A stretch of 5,520 bases of DNA from an uncultured Collinsella sp. (GTDB taxonomy: Bacteria; Actinomycetota; Coriobacteriia; Coriobacteriales; Coriobacteriaceae), in contig UROR01000126.1 of the NCBI GenBank assembly GCA_900549535.1, positions 1 through 5,520 on the forward strand, read 5' to 3'. The notes beneath the pieces were generated by a model. The model was not told where the DNA came from and ran no database searches. It saw nothing but the letters and a program-made list of their open reading frames with translations. The position numbers and the translations under genes were made by a program. Position 1 is the first letter of the stretch. Each line of letters begins with the position of its first letter. Positions 1 through 5,274 of this stretch are shown here, piece after piece.

Positions 1-60
1 GGCAGAGAAGTTACATTAAAAGACTTATTGCCCGAAAGGTGGGACAAAAAATGGGATTGA
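1..60 (+). CDS. C-terminal end of an unidentified protein (partial)
   Basis: The first frame is open from the window edge to a TGA at 58-60 and gives a plausible C-terminus ending in LLPERWDKKWD. The ATG of the following hydrolase gene lies inside it at 51, so the two would overlap by 10 bases, as translationally coupled operon genes do. Only 19 residues are visible and I do not recognise the family. The frame of the hydrolase is also open to the left edge, so a longer hydrolase is possible, but a ribosome binding site in front of ATG 51 favours the present reading. Low AT-rich composition matches the hydrolase gene. Confidence 0.45.
   Translation, partial: GREVTLKDLLPERWDKKWD
37..42 (+). 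promoter_or_regulatory. Ribosome binding site choosing the hydrolase start
   Basis: AGGTGG differs by one base from AGGAGG and sits eight bases before ATG 51. It overlaps the alternative GTG start at 39, which therefore has no Shine-Dalgarno sequence of its own. This supports ATG 51 as the real start. Confidence 0.5.
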
Positions 61-740
61 ATCAATTAACCAACCGAATCTATTTTTTAGAACATGATCC
101 CGCAGTGGACAGCCCAATGTTAGCCTATCTCAAAGGAGATAAATTCTCTCTGGCAGTTGACGCCGGATATTCGGCTTCTCATGTTCAGGATTTTTACAGG
201 GCAATTGAAGTGGAACATTTTAACAAGCCGGATTTTACGGTTATCACACACTGGCATTATGACCACACCTTTGGGATGCACGCCATCAATGGAATCAGCA
301 TTGCCCACGACAGGACAAACGGGTTTCTCAAAGACCAGCAGAAACAGGCAGTGGACCCCAGCTATATCGAAATCCTGAAAAAAGAAGATGTTCATTTTAG
401 GAAAGAATATTACGGACAGGATAAACTGACCATTGTGCTGTCTGATGTATCTTTTTCCGATAAGTTAACCTTGGACTTAGGTGGCATCACTGCTCAGATT
501 TTTCATACGGTTTCGCCGCATTCAGAAGATACTGTTTGTGTTTATGTACCGGAAGAAAAAGTTCTTTTTTTAGGGGATTCTACCAGTGAGGATTTCTTTA
601 ATGATGGATATATGGACAAGGACAAGTTAAAATCTTTGATGTGTATGATTCAATCAACAGATTGCAAGTATTGCATTCTTAGTCACTGTGAACCGCTTGT
701 GAAAGAAGATTTGCTCTGCTATTTGGAAAGCATACTCTAG
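51..740 (+). CDS. MBL-fold (metallo-beta-lactamase superfamily) metal-dependent hydrolase
   Basis: The 229-residue protein carries the full metal-ligand set of the superfamily. The HxHxDH motif reads HWHYDH at residues 67-72. It is followed by the third histidine in SPHSEDT (H157), the bridging aspartate in FLGDST (D176) and the last histidine in LSHCEP (H212). Such enzymes are usually soluble, bind two metal ions (often zinc) and hydrolyse esters, thioesters or amides; the substrate cannot be told from sequence. No signal peptide is seen, so it is probably cytoplasmic and not a secreted class B beta-lactamase. Length is normal for a compact single-domain member. Composition is AT-rich, in strong contrast to the right half of the window, which suggests transfer from a low-GC Firmicute. 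The stop codon coincides with the start of an unrelated ATPase remnant, so the last residue or two could have been altered by that junction. Confidence 0.9.
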   Translation: MGLNQLTNRIYFLEHDPAVDSPMLAYLKGDKFSLAVDAGYSASHVQDFYRAIEVEHFNKPDFTVITHWHYDHTFGMHAINGISIAHDRTNGFLKDQQKQAVDPSYIEILKKEDVHFRKEYYGQDKLTIVLSDVSFSDKLTLDLGGITAQIFHTVSPHSEDTVCVYVPEEKVLFLGDSTSEDFFNDGYMDKDKLKSLMCMIQSTDCKYCILSHCEPLVKEDLLCYLESIL

Positions 741-1659
741 ATGCGCTCGCGCGTATCATAAAACGTCATTAAGCGGTTGTTAATAGAATCAACCTTGATG
801 CCCGCATCGCCAACAAAGTCGAAGAGGCTGTTACTAAGCGCGAAACCGCCCAAAGCCAAATTGTCGGTGACGCACAAAAGGCCCGAGGTGAGTACCGGCG
901 TTCAATAGACCGTATCGGCAATTCAATAGCAAGGGCCGTTATGTGCGAGCAGCGTCTACGAGACTTCACTTTTGATTTTGAGTCCATGCAAATTGATCCA
1001 AGGACGAATCCTGTTGGGGAGCTGCAATTTGTTTGCAGCTTGGGGTCAGTGAAATCACGCCGAAATTACTCGCTTCCCTTATCGACGGCCTGATCGGAAA
1101 GAGCAAGTCCATCGATACCCTCACTTCTAGCTACGAGACCGTCATCGATGCCATCAACAATTACCCAGATGACGAGGAAGCTCCCCTGTCGGTGCTCACC
1201 TCTAAGTTTGAAAATGCGCTCGACGCAAAGCTAAAACCCGCTAAATCAATCATTCGCGAGGGCGATGACGTCTACGATGAGCTCTCGCAGGGATATAACG
1301 CGCAGATGTATTTCGCCCTCATGGCCGACAACAGCATGGGAGACGGCATTTATATCGTCGACCAGCCAGAGGATCAAATTTCGCAGAAGGCAATCAGGGA
1401 GTCCGTGCTAAGAGAGTTCCGAGCTATAGCCGGGTCGCGGCAGGTGATACTCATCACGCACAACCCGCAGTTTATAGTGAACCTCGATGTTGACAACGTG
1501 ATTTTCATCGAAAAGAAGGACGGTGCTCTTTCCATAAGAAACGGCGCCCTCGAGTATGAATGCGACGAGTACAGCATGTTGGAGACGGTCGCAGACAATA
1601 TCGAAGGTGGCCTTGACACCATCAAGAGGAGGATGAAGCGATATGAAAAGGCAAGTTAG
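741..1659 (+). pseudogene. Truncated, frameshifted SMC/RecF-like ATPase (resembles TrlF-type AAA ATPase), C-terminal part
   Basis: The C-terminal half of an ABC/SMC-like ATPase is readable in two frames. Frame 2 gives LDALARIIKRH up to a TAA at 770-772, then a helical, charged segment from 773 to about 1042. Frame 1 continues with VSEITPKLLASLIDGL to the stop at 1657-1659. The frames join at a run of four G (1042-1045), where one extra G would restore a continuous protein. Visible motifs are a signature-like LSQGYNAQ (from 1282), Walker B IYIVDQPED with D-loop (from 1348) and the H-loop histidine in LITHNPQF (codon 1459). The tail MLETVADNIEGG resembles TrlF-type ATPases, a comparison made from memory. 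Walker A and any N-terminal domain are absent because homology starts abruptly at the hydrolase stop codon. The longest open piece could start at TTG 1033 but would lack nucleotide binding. I infer a decayed gene, possibly a former defence ATPase; the frameshift alone could be a sequencing error. Confidence 0.8.
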
Positions 1660-1972
1660 CTTCACTGACGAGGCGGAAGCATACCGCTTCACGCCCCAAT
1701 ACAAGGAAGATGGGGCATTCGAGATACGTAAGGATACTCTGGTCTTTAATTCAAATGACTTCTACCAGCTCTTCTTCAAAGGATTGGACGCGAAGCCCGA
1801 ATATGAAGTCGTAAACTCCGGTGCCGAGCTGAAAGGCCAGGCGAAACACGTATTTGATACGGTTAGCGATATCTTCAAAAAGGCATGCGATTCGATAGAT
1901 GACGCTTGGTTTTCGAAAACCAAGGAGTCAGCAGCTGAGGCACATGATGATTTTAAAGATATAGATTCTTAG
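1643..1972 (+). CDS. Small acidic protein of unknown function, coupled to the ATPase gene
   Basis: The 109-residue protein begins at an ATG inside the end of the ATPase frame and overlaps it by 17 bases. AGGAGG lies ten bases upstream (1627-1632), so translation is probably coupled. The protein is soluble-looking, has no membrane segment or signal peptide, and ends in an acidic stretch (AEAHDDFKDIDS). I do not recognise the family. Overlap with the ATPase suggests that the two proteins once worked together, for example as partners in a defence cassette, but nothing in the residues proves this. Composition matches the ATPase remnant and not the GC-rich block on the right. The reading frame is intact although its neighbour is broken. 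Function is unknown; existence as a gene is fairly well supported by the start, overlap and composition. Confidence 0.7.
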   Translation: MKRQVSFTDEAEAYRFTPQYKEDGAFEIRKDTLVFNSNDFYQLFFKGLDAKPEYEVVNSGAELKGQAKHVFDTVSDIFKKACDSIDDAWFSKTKESAAEAHDDFKDIDS

Positions 1973-2385
1973 GCAGTCGGAAGCACATTATGCAGGCGTA
2001 TAAAAGCGGATAAATGATATCAGTCAATGATTAAGCTGCCTGCCTCTAGCATCCGGAATGAGAGCACATCACCGACAGGACCATATTCCTTGCTACTACG
2101 TACTAAAACCTGGAAGGCCTAACAAGGAGTAGACAATGAGCGCTACCGCTCGTCTATCCCCTTGTCGCGCAATCGGCTCTTTCGGTAGGCCATGTCCCAA
2201 CGGATGGGTACCATTTACCCGGGTGCACCTGGGGCAACGGGCCGGCAGGCCCGCGCAAGGTCGCTCGCATAACACGCAACACCAAACACGACAGAAGAGG
2301 CGAACGACAGATGCCGGACCCCGGACGACAGCACCGCGGAAGACGTGCATTCCGACCACAACCGAACAACTCCAGCTACTAGGCA
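1973..2385 (+). other. Gene-free stretch with hairpins and A/C-rich segment; possible structured RNA or leader
   Basis: No convincing protein is seen here. Two hairpins stand close together. GGGTA(CCATT)TACCC lies at 2206-2220, and a six-bp stem with a GGCA loop, CGGGCC/GGCCCG, lies at 2238-2253. From about 2255 to 2380 the + strand is rich in A and C and poor in T. It holds three direct copies of ACGACAG at 2288, 2304 and 2325. A strong terminator follows immediately. An ATG at 2136 has a good AAGGAG six bases upstream, but its 99-codon frame runs through the terminator, has codon usage unlike the neighbours and gives a low-complexity basic protein. A small RNA or an untranslated leader is a reasonable inference; no known RNA family was recognised. 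Composition changes from about half GC to GC-rich within this stretch, so a mobile-element boundary may lie here. Confidence 0.4.
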
Positions 2386-2413
2386 GGCGCCCGCATGGGC
2401 GCCTTTTACTTTT
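2386..2413 (+). terminator. Rho-independent terminator
   Basis: A perfect seven-bp GC stem, GGCGCCC (2386-2392) with GGGCGCC (2397-2403) and a GCAT loop, is followed by TTTTACTTTT. It ends whatever is transcribed through 2136-2385 and insulates the replication operon downstream. Confidence 0.85.
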
Positions 2414-2465
2414 CAGGGACTTAGCCGAGAGCTAGGGCACGCGGCTCATGGCCGTTTCGTGAAGG

Positions 2466-2493
2466 CTCGACCAGCTCGACCCACCTCGACCCG
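2466..2493 (+). repeat. Triple CTCGACC direct repeat
   Basis: CTCGACC occurs at 2466, 2475 and 2485, with a spacing of nine and ten bases, so all three face nearly the same side of the helix. The second copy reads CTCGACCCA and the third CTCGACCCG. The same element occurs twice at 4513-4531, again upstream of a gene, which argues for a shared protein-binding site. Confidence 0.7.
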
Positions 2494-2561
2494 TCTCCGC
2501 TCCCGCCGTACGCGCCAAGCGCCATCAGGCGGTTCAATCGTCGCGCAGACGAAAAGGCACA

Positions 2562-2591
2562 CGGTGTCGTGCGGTGTCCTCGCGCGGTGCC
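2562..2591 (+). repeat. Three CGGTGYC repeats before the first HTH gene
   Basis: CGGTGTC at 2562 and 2572 and CGGTGCC at 2585 lie 23 to 52 bases upstream of ATG 2614. The position suits an operator for autoregulation by the HTH protein, which is inference. In GC-rich DNA such short repeats can occur by chance. Confidence 0.4.
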
Positions 2592-2613
2592 GCACGGGAA
2601 GATTGGAGGAACC

Positions 2614-2832
2614 ATGGCACGCACAGCCGAATGCGCCGCGCCCGAGGGCAACCAAGATCGCGACGAATGGATGACGGTGATCGAGATGCAGGAGTACATG
2701 AGGGCGAGCCGAAACAAGGCGTACGACCTCATCTGGTCGGGGGAGATCGACTCGTACAGGCTCGGAAGGAAGCTCCTGGTTTCGAGGGCGTCAGTGGACG
2801 CCTACATCGAGTCGAGGAGCGGCAGGAAATGA
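2614..2832 (+). CDS. Small helix-turn-helix (excisionase/MerR-like) DNA-binding protein
   Basis: The 72-residue protein contains a single winged-HTH domain of the excisionase/HTH_17 kind at residues 20-68: MTVIEMQEYMRASRNKAYDL, then a turn and a basic wing (YRLGRKLLVSRASVDAYIESR). Family members bind short DNA sites and act as excision factors or as small regulators of mobile elements. GGAGGA (2605-2610) is three to four bases before ATG 2614. The frame extends upstream to 2569 without such a site, and ATG 2671 is a shorter alternative that would still keep the domain. The stop codon overlaps the next ATG as ATGA, so translation of the second HTH gene is likely coupled. No integrase is seen in the window, so a role in excision is only one option; operator binding in its own promoter region is equally plausible. 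Confidence 0.88.
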   Translation: MARTAECAAPEGNQDRDEWMTVIEMQEYMRASRNKAYDLIWSGEIDSYRLGRKLLVSRASVDAYIESRSGRK

Positions 2833-3158
2833 CGGCGGCGACCGCCCCGGAGCCGCCCGCGGCCGGGCACGCGAGGGAGCCTCGAGACGAAAGGAGCTCG
2901 AGGACGACCATGACCAAGAGCATTAGCAGGAGCCAGGTGAGGCTCATCGCATCGACCAACGCGATATTCGGCGCCGACGAGGCGTGCGCGATGCTGCGCA
3001 TAAGCCGCGACGCAATGTACCGGCTCGCCAAGGACCCCGACGACCCGTTCCCAATCCGCTACATCGGCGGCAAGACGCGCGACGGCATCGTGCTGCACGA
3101 CGAGCTCGTCGCATGGGTCGAGCGAAACAGCGTCGTCGGCTCGCCCAGAAGGGGCTAG
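2829..3158 (+). CDS. Second helix-turn-helix (excisionase-like) protein
   Basis: The 109-residue protein has an HTH_17-like domain at about residues 47-99. It reads FGADEACAMLRISRDAMYRL, then FPIRYIGGKTRDGIVLHDELVAWVER, the usual pattern of a recognition helix, a wing and a conserved Trp. The first 27 residues are low-complexity. The ATG used here overlaps the preceding stop (ATGA) and has GAGGAG eight bases upstream. ATG 2910 with GAGGA five bases upstream would give an 82-residue protein containing the whole domain and is a serious alternative. It lies in the same operon as the first HTH gene, five bases ahead of the initiator gene. Two different excisionase-like proteins in tandem suggest a regulator plus an excision factor, or two subunits that read the repeat arrays found nearby. 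DNA binding is well supported; the targets are unknown. Confidence 0.87.
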   Translation: MTAATAPEPPAAGHAREPRDERSSRTTMTKSISRSQVRLIASTNAIFGADEACAMLRISRDAMYRLAKDPDDPFPIRYIGGKTRDGIVLHDELVAWVERNSVVGSPRRG

Positions 3159-3163
3159 CGCCG

Positions 3164-3679
3164 ATGGCGGCCGCAGGCCCGAGGGGGCGCGACGGCCCCT
3201 CCCCGCGCGAGTTCACGGCGGTACGGCACTTCATGATGGCGGACCTGGGCCTCTCCGGCCTTCCCCTGCTCGTCTACGCGCGCATCTTCGGCTTCTGCGA
3301 CGGCGGGTGCGACTACTTCGAGAGCAAGGGCAACCTGGCCCGCTTCCTCAACGTGCAGGAGCGCAGCGCCCACCGCGCCATCCGCGACCTGCTCGACCGG
3401 GGCCTCATCGAAGAGTGCGGCATGCACGCCCCGGCACGCGGGCACGCCACCAAGCGGTACCGCATCGTGCGCGAGAGGCTGCCGCCCGGAGCGCTGGCAA
3501 CCCCTGACGGTTCGTCAGGGTTCCCGGCGCGAAAGGGTGACGAAATGACAGGGTTCGCCGCGAACAAGGATGACGAACCGTCAGGGCTCGCAGCCCGAAC
3601 CCCTGACGAAATGACAGGGAAACCCCTGACGATATGCCACCCAATAAGCAAAAGGGACAACAAGGACTTCAGAAGATAA
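3164..3679 (+). CDS. Winged-helix replication initiator-like protein with internal iterons
   Basis: The 171-residue protein starts five bases after the previous stop, with AAGGGG nine bases upstream. Residues about 15-105 form a winged-helix domain of the kind in plasmid and phage initiators, including LARFLNVQERSAHRAIRDLL followed by DRGLIEE. Residues 113-156 are four 11-residue repeats (TPDGSSGFPAR, KGDEMTGFAAN, KDDEPSGLAAR, TPDEMTGKPLT) with a D-x-x-x-G core. The DNA coding for them is a regular array of dyad repeats, so the peptide repeat is probably a by-product of DNA constraint. Phage lambda O and many Gram-positive element initiators likewise carry their origin iterons inside the gene. 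A helicase-loader gene follows 14 bases later, matching the O/P arrangement. I infer that the protein binds its own gene and recruits the loader and the host helicase. The annotation rests on motif reading and context; a plain HTH regulator is the alternative. The open frame reaches back to 2984 but overlaps the HTH gene and is not coding there. Confidence 0.82.
   Translation: MAAAGPRGRDGPSPREFTAVRHFMMADLGLSGLPLLVYARIFGFCDGGCDYFESKGNLARFLNVQERSAHRAIRDLLDRGLIEECGMHAPARGHATKRYRIVRERLPPGALATPDGSSGFPARKGDEMTGFAANKDDEPSGLAARTPDEMTGKPLTICHPISKRDNKDFRR
3502..3631 (+). repeat. Iteron array: four 19-bp dyad repeats at 33-bp period plus a half copy
   Basis: Units lie at 3502-3520, 3535-3553, 3568-3586 and 3601-3619, exactly 33 bases apart. 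Unit 1 is a perfect dyad, CCCTGACG-GTT-CGTCAGGG. Unit 4 reads CCCTGACGAAATGACAGGG, and units 2 and 3 keep TGACGAA and CAGGG with changed outer bases. The 14-base spacers also resemble one another. A fifth left half, CCCTGACG, follows at 3624-3631. Strict spacing of about three helical turns places the sites on one face of the DNA, as expected for an initiator-binding array. The array sits in the initiator gene and precedes an A-rich tract, like the lambda origin. Confidence 0.88.
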
Positions 3680-3684
3680 GGAAG
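3632..3684 (+). other. A-rich tract at the end of the initiator gene; candidate DNA unwinding element
   Basis: Directly after the repeats the sequence drops to about 40% G+C by hand count, in a region otherwise near 70%. It is A-rich on the + strand and spans the last codons of the initiator gene. Lambda and iteron plasmid origins have such an AT-rich segment beside the iterons where the strands open. The role here is inferred from position only. Confidence 0.45.
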
Positions 3685-3693
3685 GGGCGCCCG

Positions 3694-4482
3694 ATGGACC
3701 GAGCGGGACTCATCACCCTGGAGCAGGCCCGGGCGGCCGGGCTCTCCTTCGACGAGCCGGAGCCGAGGGCGTGCCCGCACTGCGGCGCCACCCTCGAACC
3801 ACTCGGCGCGGCGCTGGCGGGCAGGGTCGCCTGGGTCTCCGCCGCCCCCTGCCCGTGCGAGGGCGCATCCGGCGAGCGGGAGGCCGAGGCGCGAAGGCGC
3901 GCGGCGCTCGCCGCCAAGGAGGAGGCCGCCCGCCGGGAGAAGGCGCTCTCGCGCGCGGGCATCCCCAGGCGCTACTGGGCCGCCGAGGCCGACCGCCCCG
4001 AGTTCGCCGAGTACATCGCCTCGTTCGCGGGCAACGGGGGCGCCGGGCTCTACATACACGGGGGCGTCGGCGCCGGCAAGACGCACGCCGCCTCCGCCAT
4101 GGCCAGGCTGTTCGCCGAGGCCGGCTACGACGTCGCCTTCACGACGGCCAAGGGCATGCTCGAGCGCGTGAAGGCCACGTTCGACGAGGGCGACACCGAG
4201 GCCGCCGTCGCGCGGTACGCAAAGTGCGACGTCCTCGTGCTCGACGACCTCGGCAAGGAGGACGCGACGGAATGGTCCGTCGGCACCGTGTTCAGCGTGC
4301 TCGACGCGCGCTACGAGGACATGCGCCCGACCATCGTCACGTCGAACTACGCGCCGGGCGCGCTGGCGGACAGGCTCGCGAGGCGCGGCGAGCGCGTAAC
4401 GGCAGAGGCGATCGCGAGCAGGATCTCCCAGACCTGCAGGCCCGTCTACCTGGGCGGAAGGGACAGGCGCCGGCCCTGCTAG
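3694..4482 (+). CDS. DnaC/IstB-like helicase loader ATPase
   Basis: The 262-residue protein has the layout of DnaC-type loaders, which place the hexameric replicative helicase on single-stranded origin DNA. An N-terminal cysteine cluster, CPHC (residues 27-30) with CPC (53-55), probably binds zinc. A charged helical linker follows. The AAA+ core has Walker A GGVGAGKT (123-130), Walker B VLVLDDL (180-186), a sensor-1 TSNY segment and an arginine-finger-like AIASRISQ near the C-terminus. AAGGAAGGGG (3678-3687) is six bases before ATG 3694. The frame opens at 3634 inside the initiator gene, but that extension has no ribosome binding site and overlaps initiator coding sequence. Position directly after the initiator gene supports a role in element replication. 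IstB, the related transposition helper, is less likely because no transposase gene is present. Confidence 0.92.
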   Translation: MDRAGLITLEQARAAGLSFDEPEPRACPHCGATLEPLGAALAGRVAWVSAAPCPCEGASGEREAEARRRAALAAKEEAARREKALSRAGIPRRYWAAEADRPEFAEYIASFAGNGGAGLYIHGGVGAGKTHAASAMARLFAEAGYDVAFTTAKGMLERVKATFDEGDTEAAVARYAKCDVLVLDDLGKEDATEWSVGTVFSVLDARYEDMRPTIVTSNYAPGALADRLARRGERVTAEAIASRISQTCRPVYLGGRDRRRPC

Positions 4483-4683
4483 CTTGTGCGCTTCCCGTGG
4501 AGGCGCGGACGGCTCGACCCAGCTCGACCCATCGCGGGCGGCCCCGGTCGCCGCCGCAATCGAAATCGCTATACACGTCTTGGGCGGCGCCGACGCGCCA
4601 GCACGCACGCCTGCTCCGACTCGCACCGTGCCCCCATCGCGAGGACGCCGCCCGCCAAGCAACAAACGAAAGGCGGAGAGCCC
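4483..4683 (+). promoter_or_regulatory. Regulatory gap between the replication operon and the next transcription unit
   Basis: This 201-base gap has no convincing gene. It contains a pair of CTCGACCCA repeats (4513-4531) and an inverted repeat GGCGGC/GCCGCC (4537-4542 and 4550-4555). TATACA at 4570-4575 is a conspicuous -10 candidate in GC-rich DNA, but no good -35 is seen at the proper distance. The open frame reading from 4486 into the downstream gene is Arg/Pro-rich and taken as noncoding. No T tract follows the dnaC-like gene, so some read-through is possible. Confidence 0.45.
4513..4531 (+). repeat. Paired CTCGACCCA direct repeat
   Basis: CTCGACCCA occurs at 4513-4521 and 4523-4531, ten bases apart. 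GGCTCGACC(C)AGCTCGACCCA is shared almost base for base with 2464-2483. In both places the repeats lie about 140-170 bases before an ATG and upstream of a weak -10-like sequence, which suggests one regulator for two operons. Confidence 0.7.
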
Positions 4684-5217
4684 ATGGACGGCTTCGAGAG
4701 GATAACCGGCCGCGAGCACGACGGGCTCGTGGAAAAGTGCCAGGAGAACGGCTGGCTCAAGGTCGGCGGCTTCGACTGGCAGGACGACCCGTTCCTCGAG
4801 GAGTACCCCTACGAGTTCTCCCGCACGGACAGCGTCGACAGGCTCCGCGAGGCGCTGGGCTCGGGCAACTGGGCCATACGCCAGGGGTTCTGCTACCGCG
4901 ACCTCGCGTTCATCCAGCAGGTGAACGGCGGCGACGAGTGGTGGACGCTCAAGCGCGACGGCGACGCGTGGACCGGCTTCGAGAGCTGGAGCTTCGGCGC
5001 CATCGCCCAGGAGCCCGAGCGGTTCGAGCGCGCCATGCGCGACATGTGCGAGGCGACGCCGGAGCAGTGCCGCAGCGGCGAGTGGGCCCATCTGCACGAG
5101 AAGGCGCCCGAGCCGCTGGCGCAGCGCGCCGCGTCCGCCCGCGAGGCGAGCCGCGCGCACGCCGGGCAGGAAGCCCGCGCCCCAATGGCGCGCGAGAGGG
5201 CCGTCGGGGCCGAATAG
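4684..5217 (+). CDS. Trp-rich protein of unknown function in a mobile-element operon
   Basis: The 177-residue protein starts at ATG 4684 with GGAG five bases upstream (4675-4678). The first 140 residues look folded and acidic and contain eight tryptophans. The most distinctive run reads IRQGFCYRDLAFIQQVNGGDEWWTL, continuing into a Trp-containing FESWSF segment. The last 35 residues are an Ala/Arg/Glu-rich tail that is probably flexible. There is no signal peptide or membrane segment. I have a vague memory of similar VNGGDEW-containing proteins in conjugative elements of gut bacteria, but cannot name a family or function. It is the first gene after the replication operon, and a terminator follows nine bases after its stop. 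Composition and codon use match its neighbours, so it is a resident gene of the element. Confidence 0.8.
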   Translation: MDGFERITGREHDGLVEKCQENGWLKVGGFDWQDDPFLEEYPYEFSRTDSVDRLREALGSGNWAIRQGFCYRDLAFIQQVNGGDEWWTLKRDGDAWTGFESWSFGAIAQEPERFERAMRDMCEATPEQCRSGEWAHLHEKAPEPLAQRAASAREASRAHAGQEARAPMARERAVGAE

Positions 5218-5225
5218 GGACGACC

Positions 5226-5248
5226 GGGGCGCGAAGGCGCCCCTTTTT
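5226..5248 (+). terminator. Rho-independent terminator
   Basis: A perfect seven-bp stem, GGGGCGC (5226-5232) with GCGCCCC (5237-5243) and a GAAG loop, is followed by five T. It separates the Trp-rich protein gene from the next gene only 26 bases further on, so it may be a partial terminator that lowers downstream expression. Confidence 0.83.
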
Positions 5249-5274
5249 CATCTCGACTGGAAGGGAGGCGCGGG

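Larger units (their letters stand above)
2421..2613 (+). promoter_or_regulatory. Upstream regulatory region of the replication operon
   Basis: This gap between the terminator and the first HTH gene must hold the operon promoter, although no clear -35/-10 pair stands out. TTCAAT at 2533-2538 is a weak -10 candidate. Two groups of short repeats are present, CTCGACC at 2466-2493 and CGGTGYC at 2562-2591. GTGCGG (2569-2574) and CCGCAC (2590-2595) also form an inverted repeat close to the start codon. These are good candidates for operator sites of the two HTH proteins encoded next. Confidence 0.5.

Noticed and set aside
1992..2043. GCAGGC/GCCTGC inverted repeat as a terminator after the 109-residue protein gene
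   Set aside because: The arms are only six bases, about 40 bases apart, with no T tract.
1973..2420. tRNA, tmRNA, SRP RNA or RNase P RNA
   Set aside because: None of the conserved sequence blocks of these RNAs was found on reading the stretch.
2136..2435. 99-codon frame with a good AAGGAG site
   Set aside because: It reads through the terminator at 2386-2413, gives a low-complexity basic protein and has third-position composition unlike the genes around it. Kept only as a weak possibility.
2984..3163. N-terminal extension of the initiator gene
   Set aside because: It overlaps the HTH gene entirely and is an Arg/Pro-rich shadow; ATG 3164 has its own ribosome binding site.
3502..3636. CRISPR-like regular repeats
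   Set aside because: The spacers are only 14 bases and resemble each other, the array lies inside a coding frame, and there are no cas genes.
4486..4683. N-terminal extension of the Trp-rich protein
   Set aside because: The extension is Arg/Pro-rich, crosses the repeat and promoter-like sequences and lacks a ribosome binding site; ATG 4684 has one.
3313..5160. Very long open frame on the minus strand (615 codons)
   Set aside because: It lies opposite the initiator, loader and Trp-rich genes, is Arg/Ala/Gly/Pro-rich and shows no domain. Such frames are common opposite GC-rich genes.
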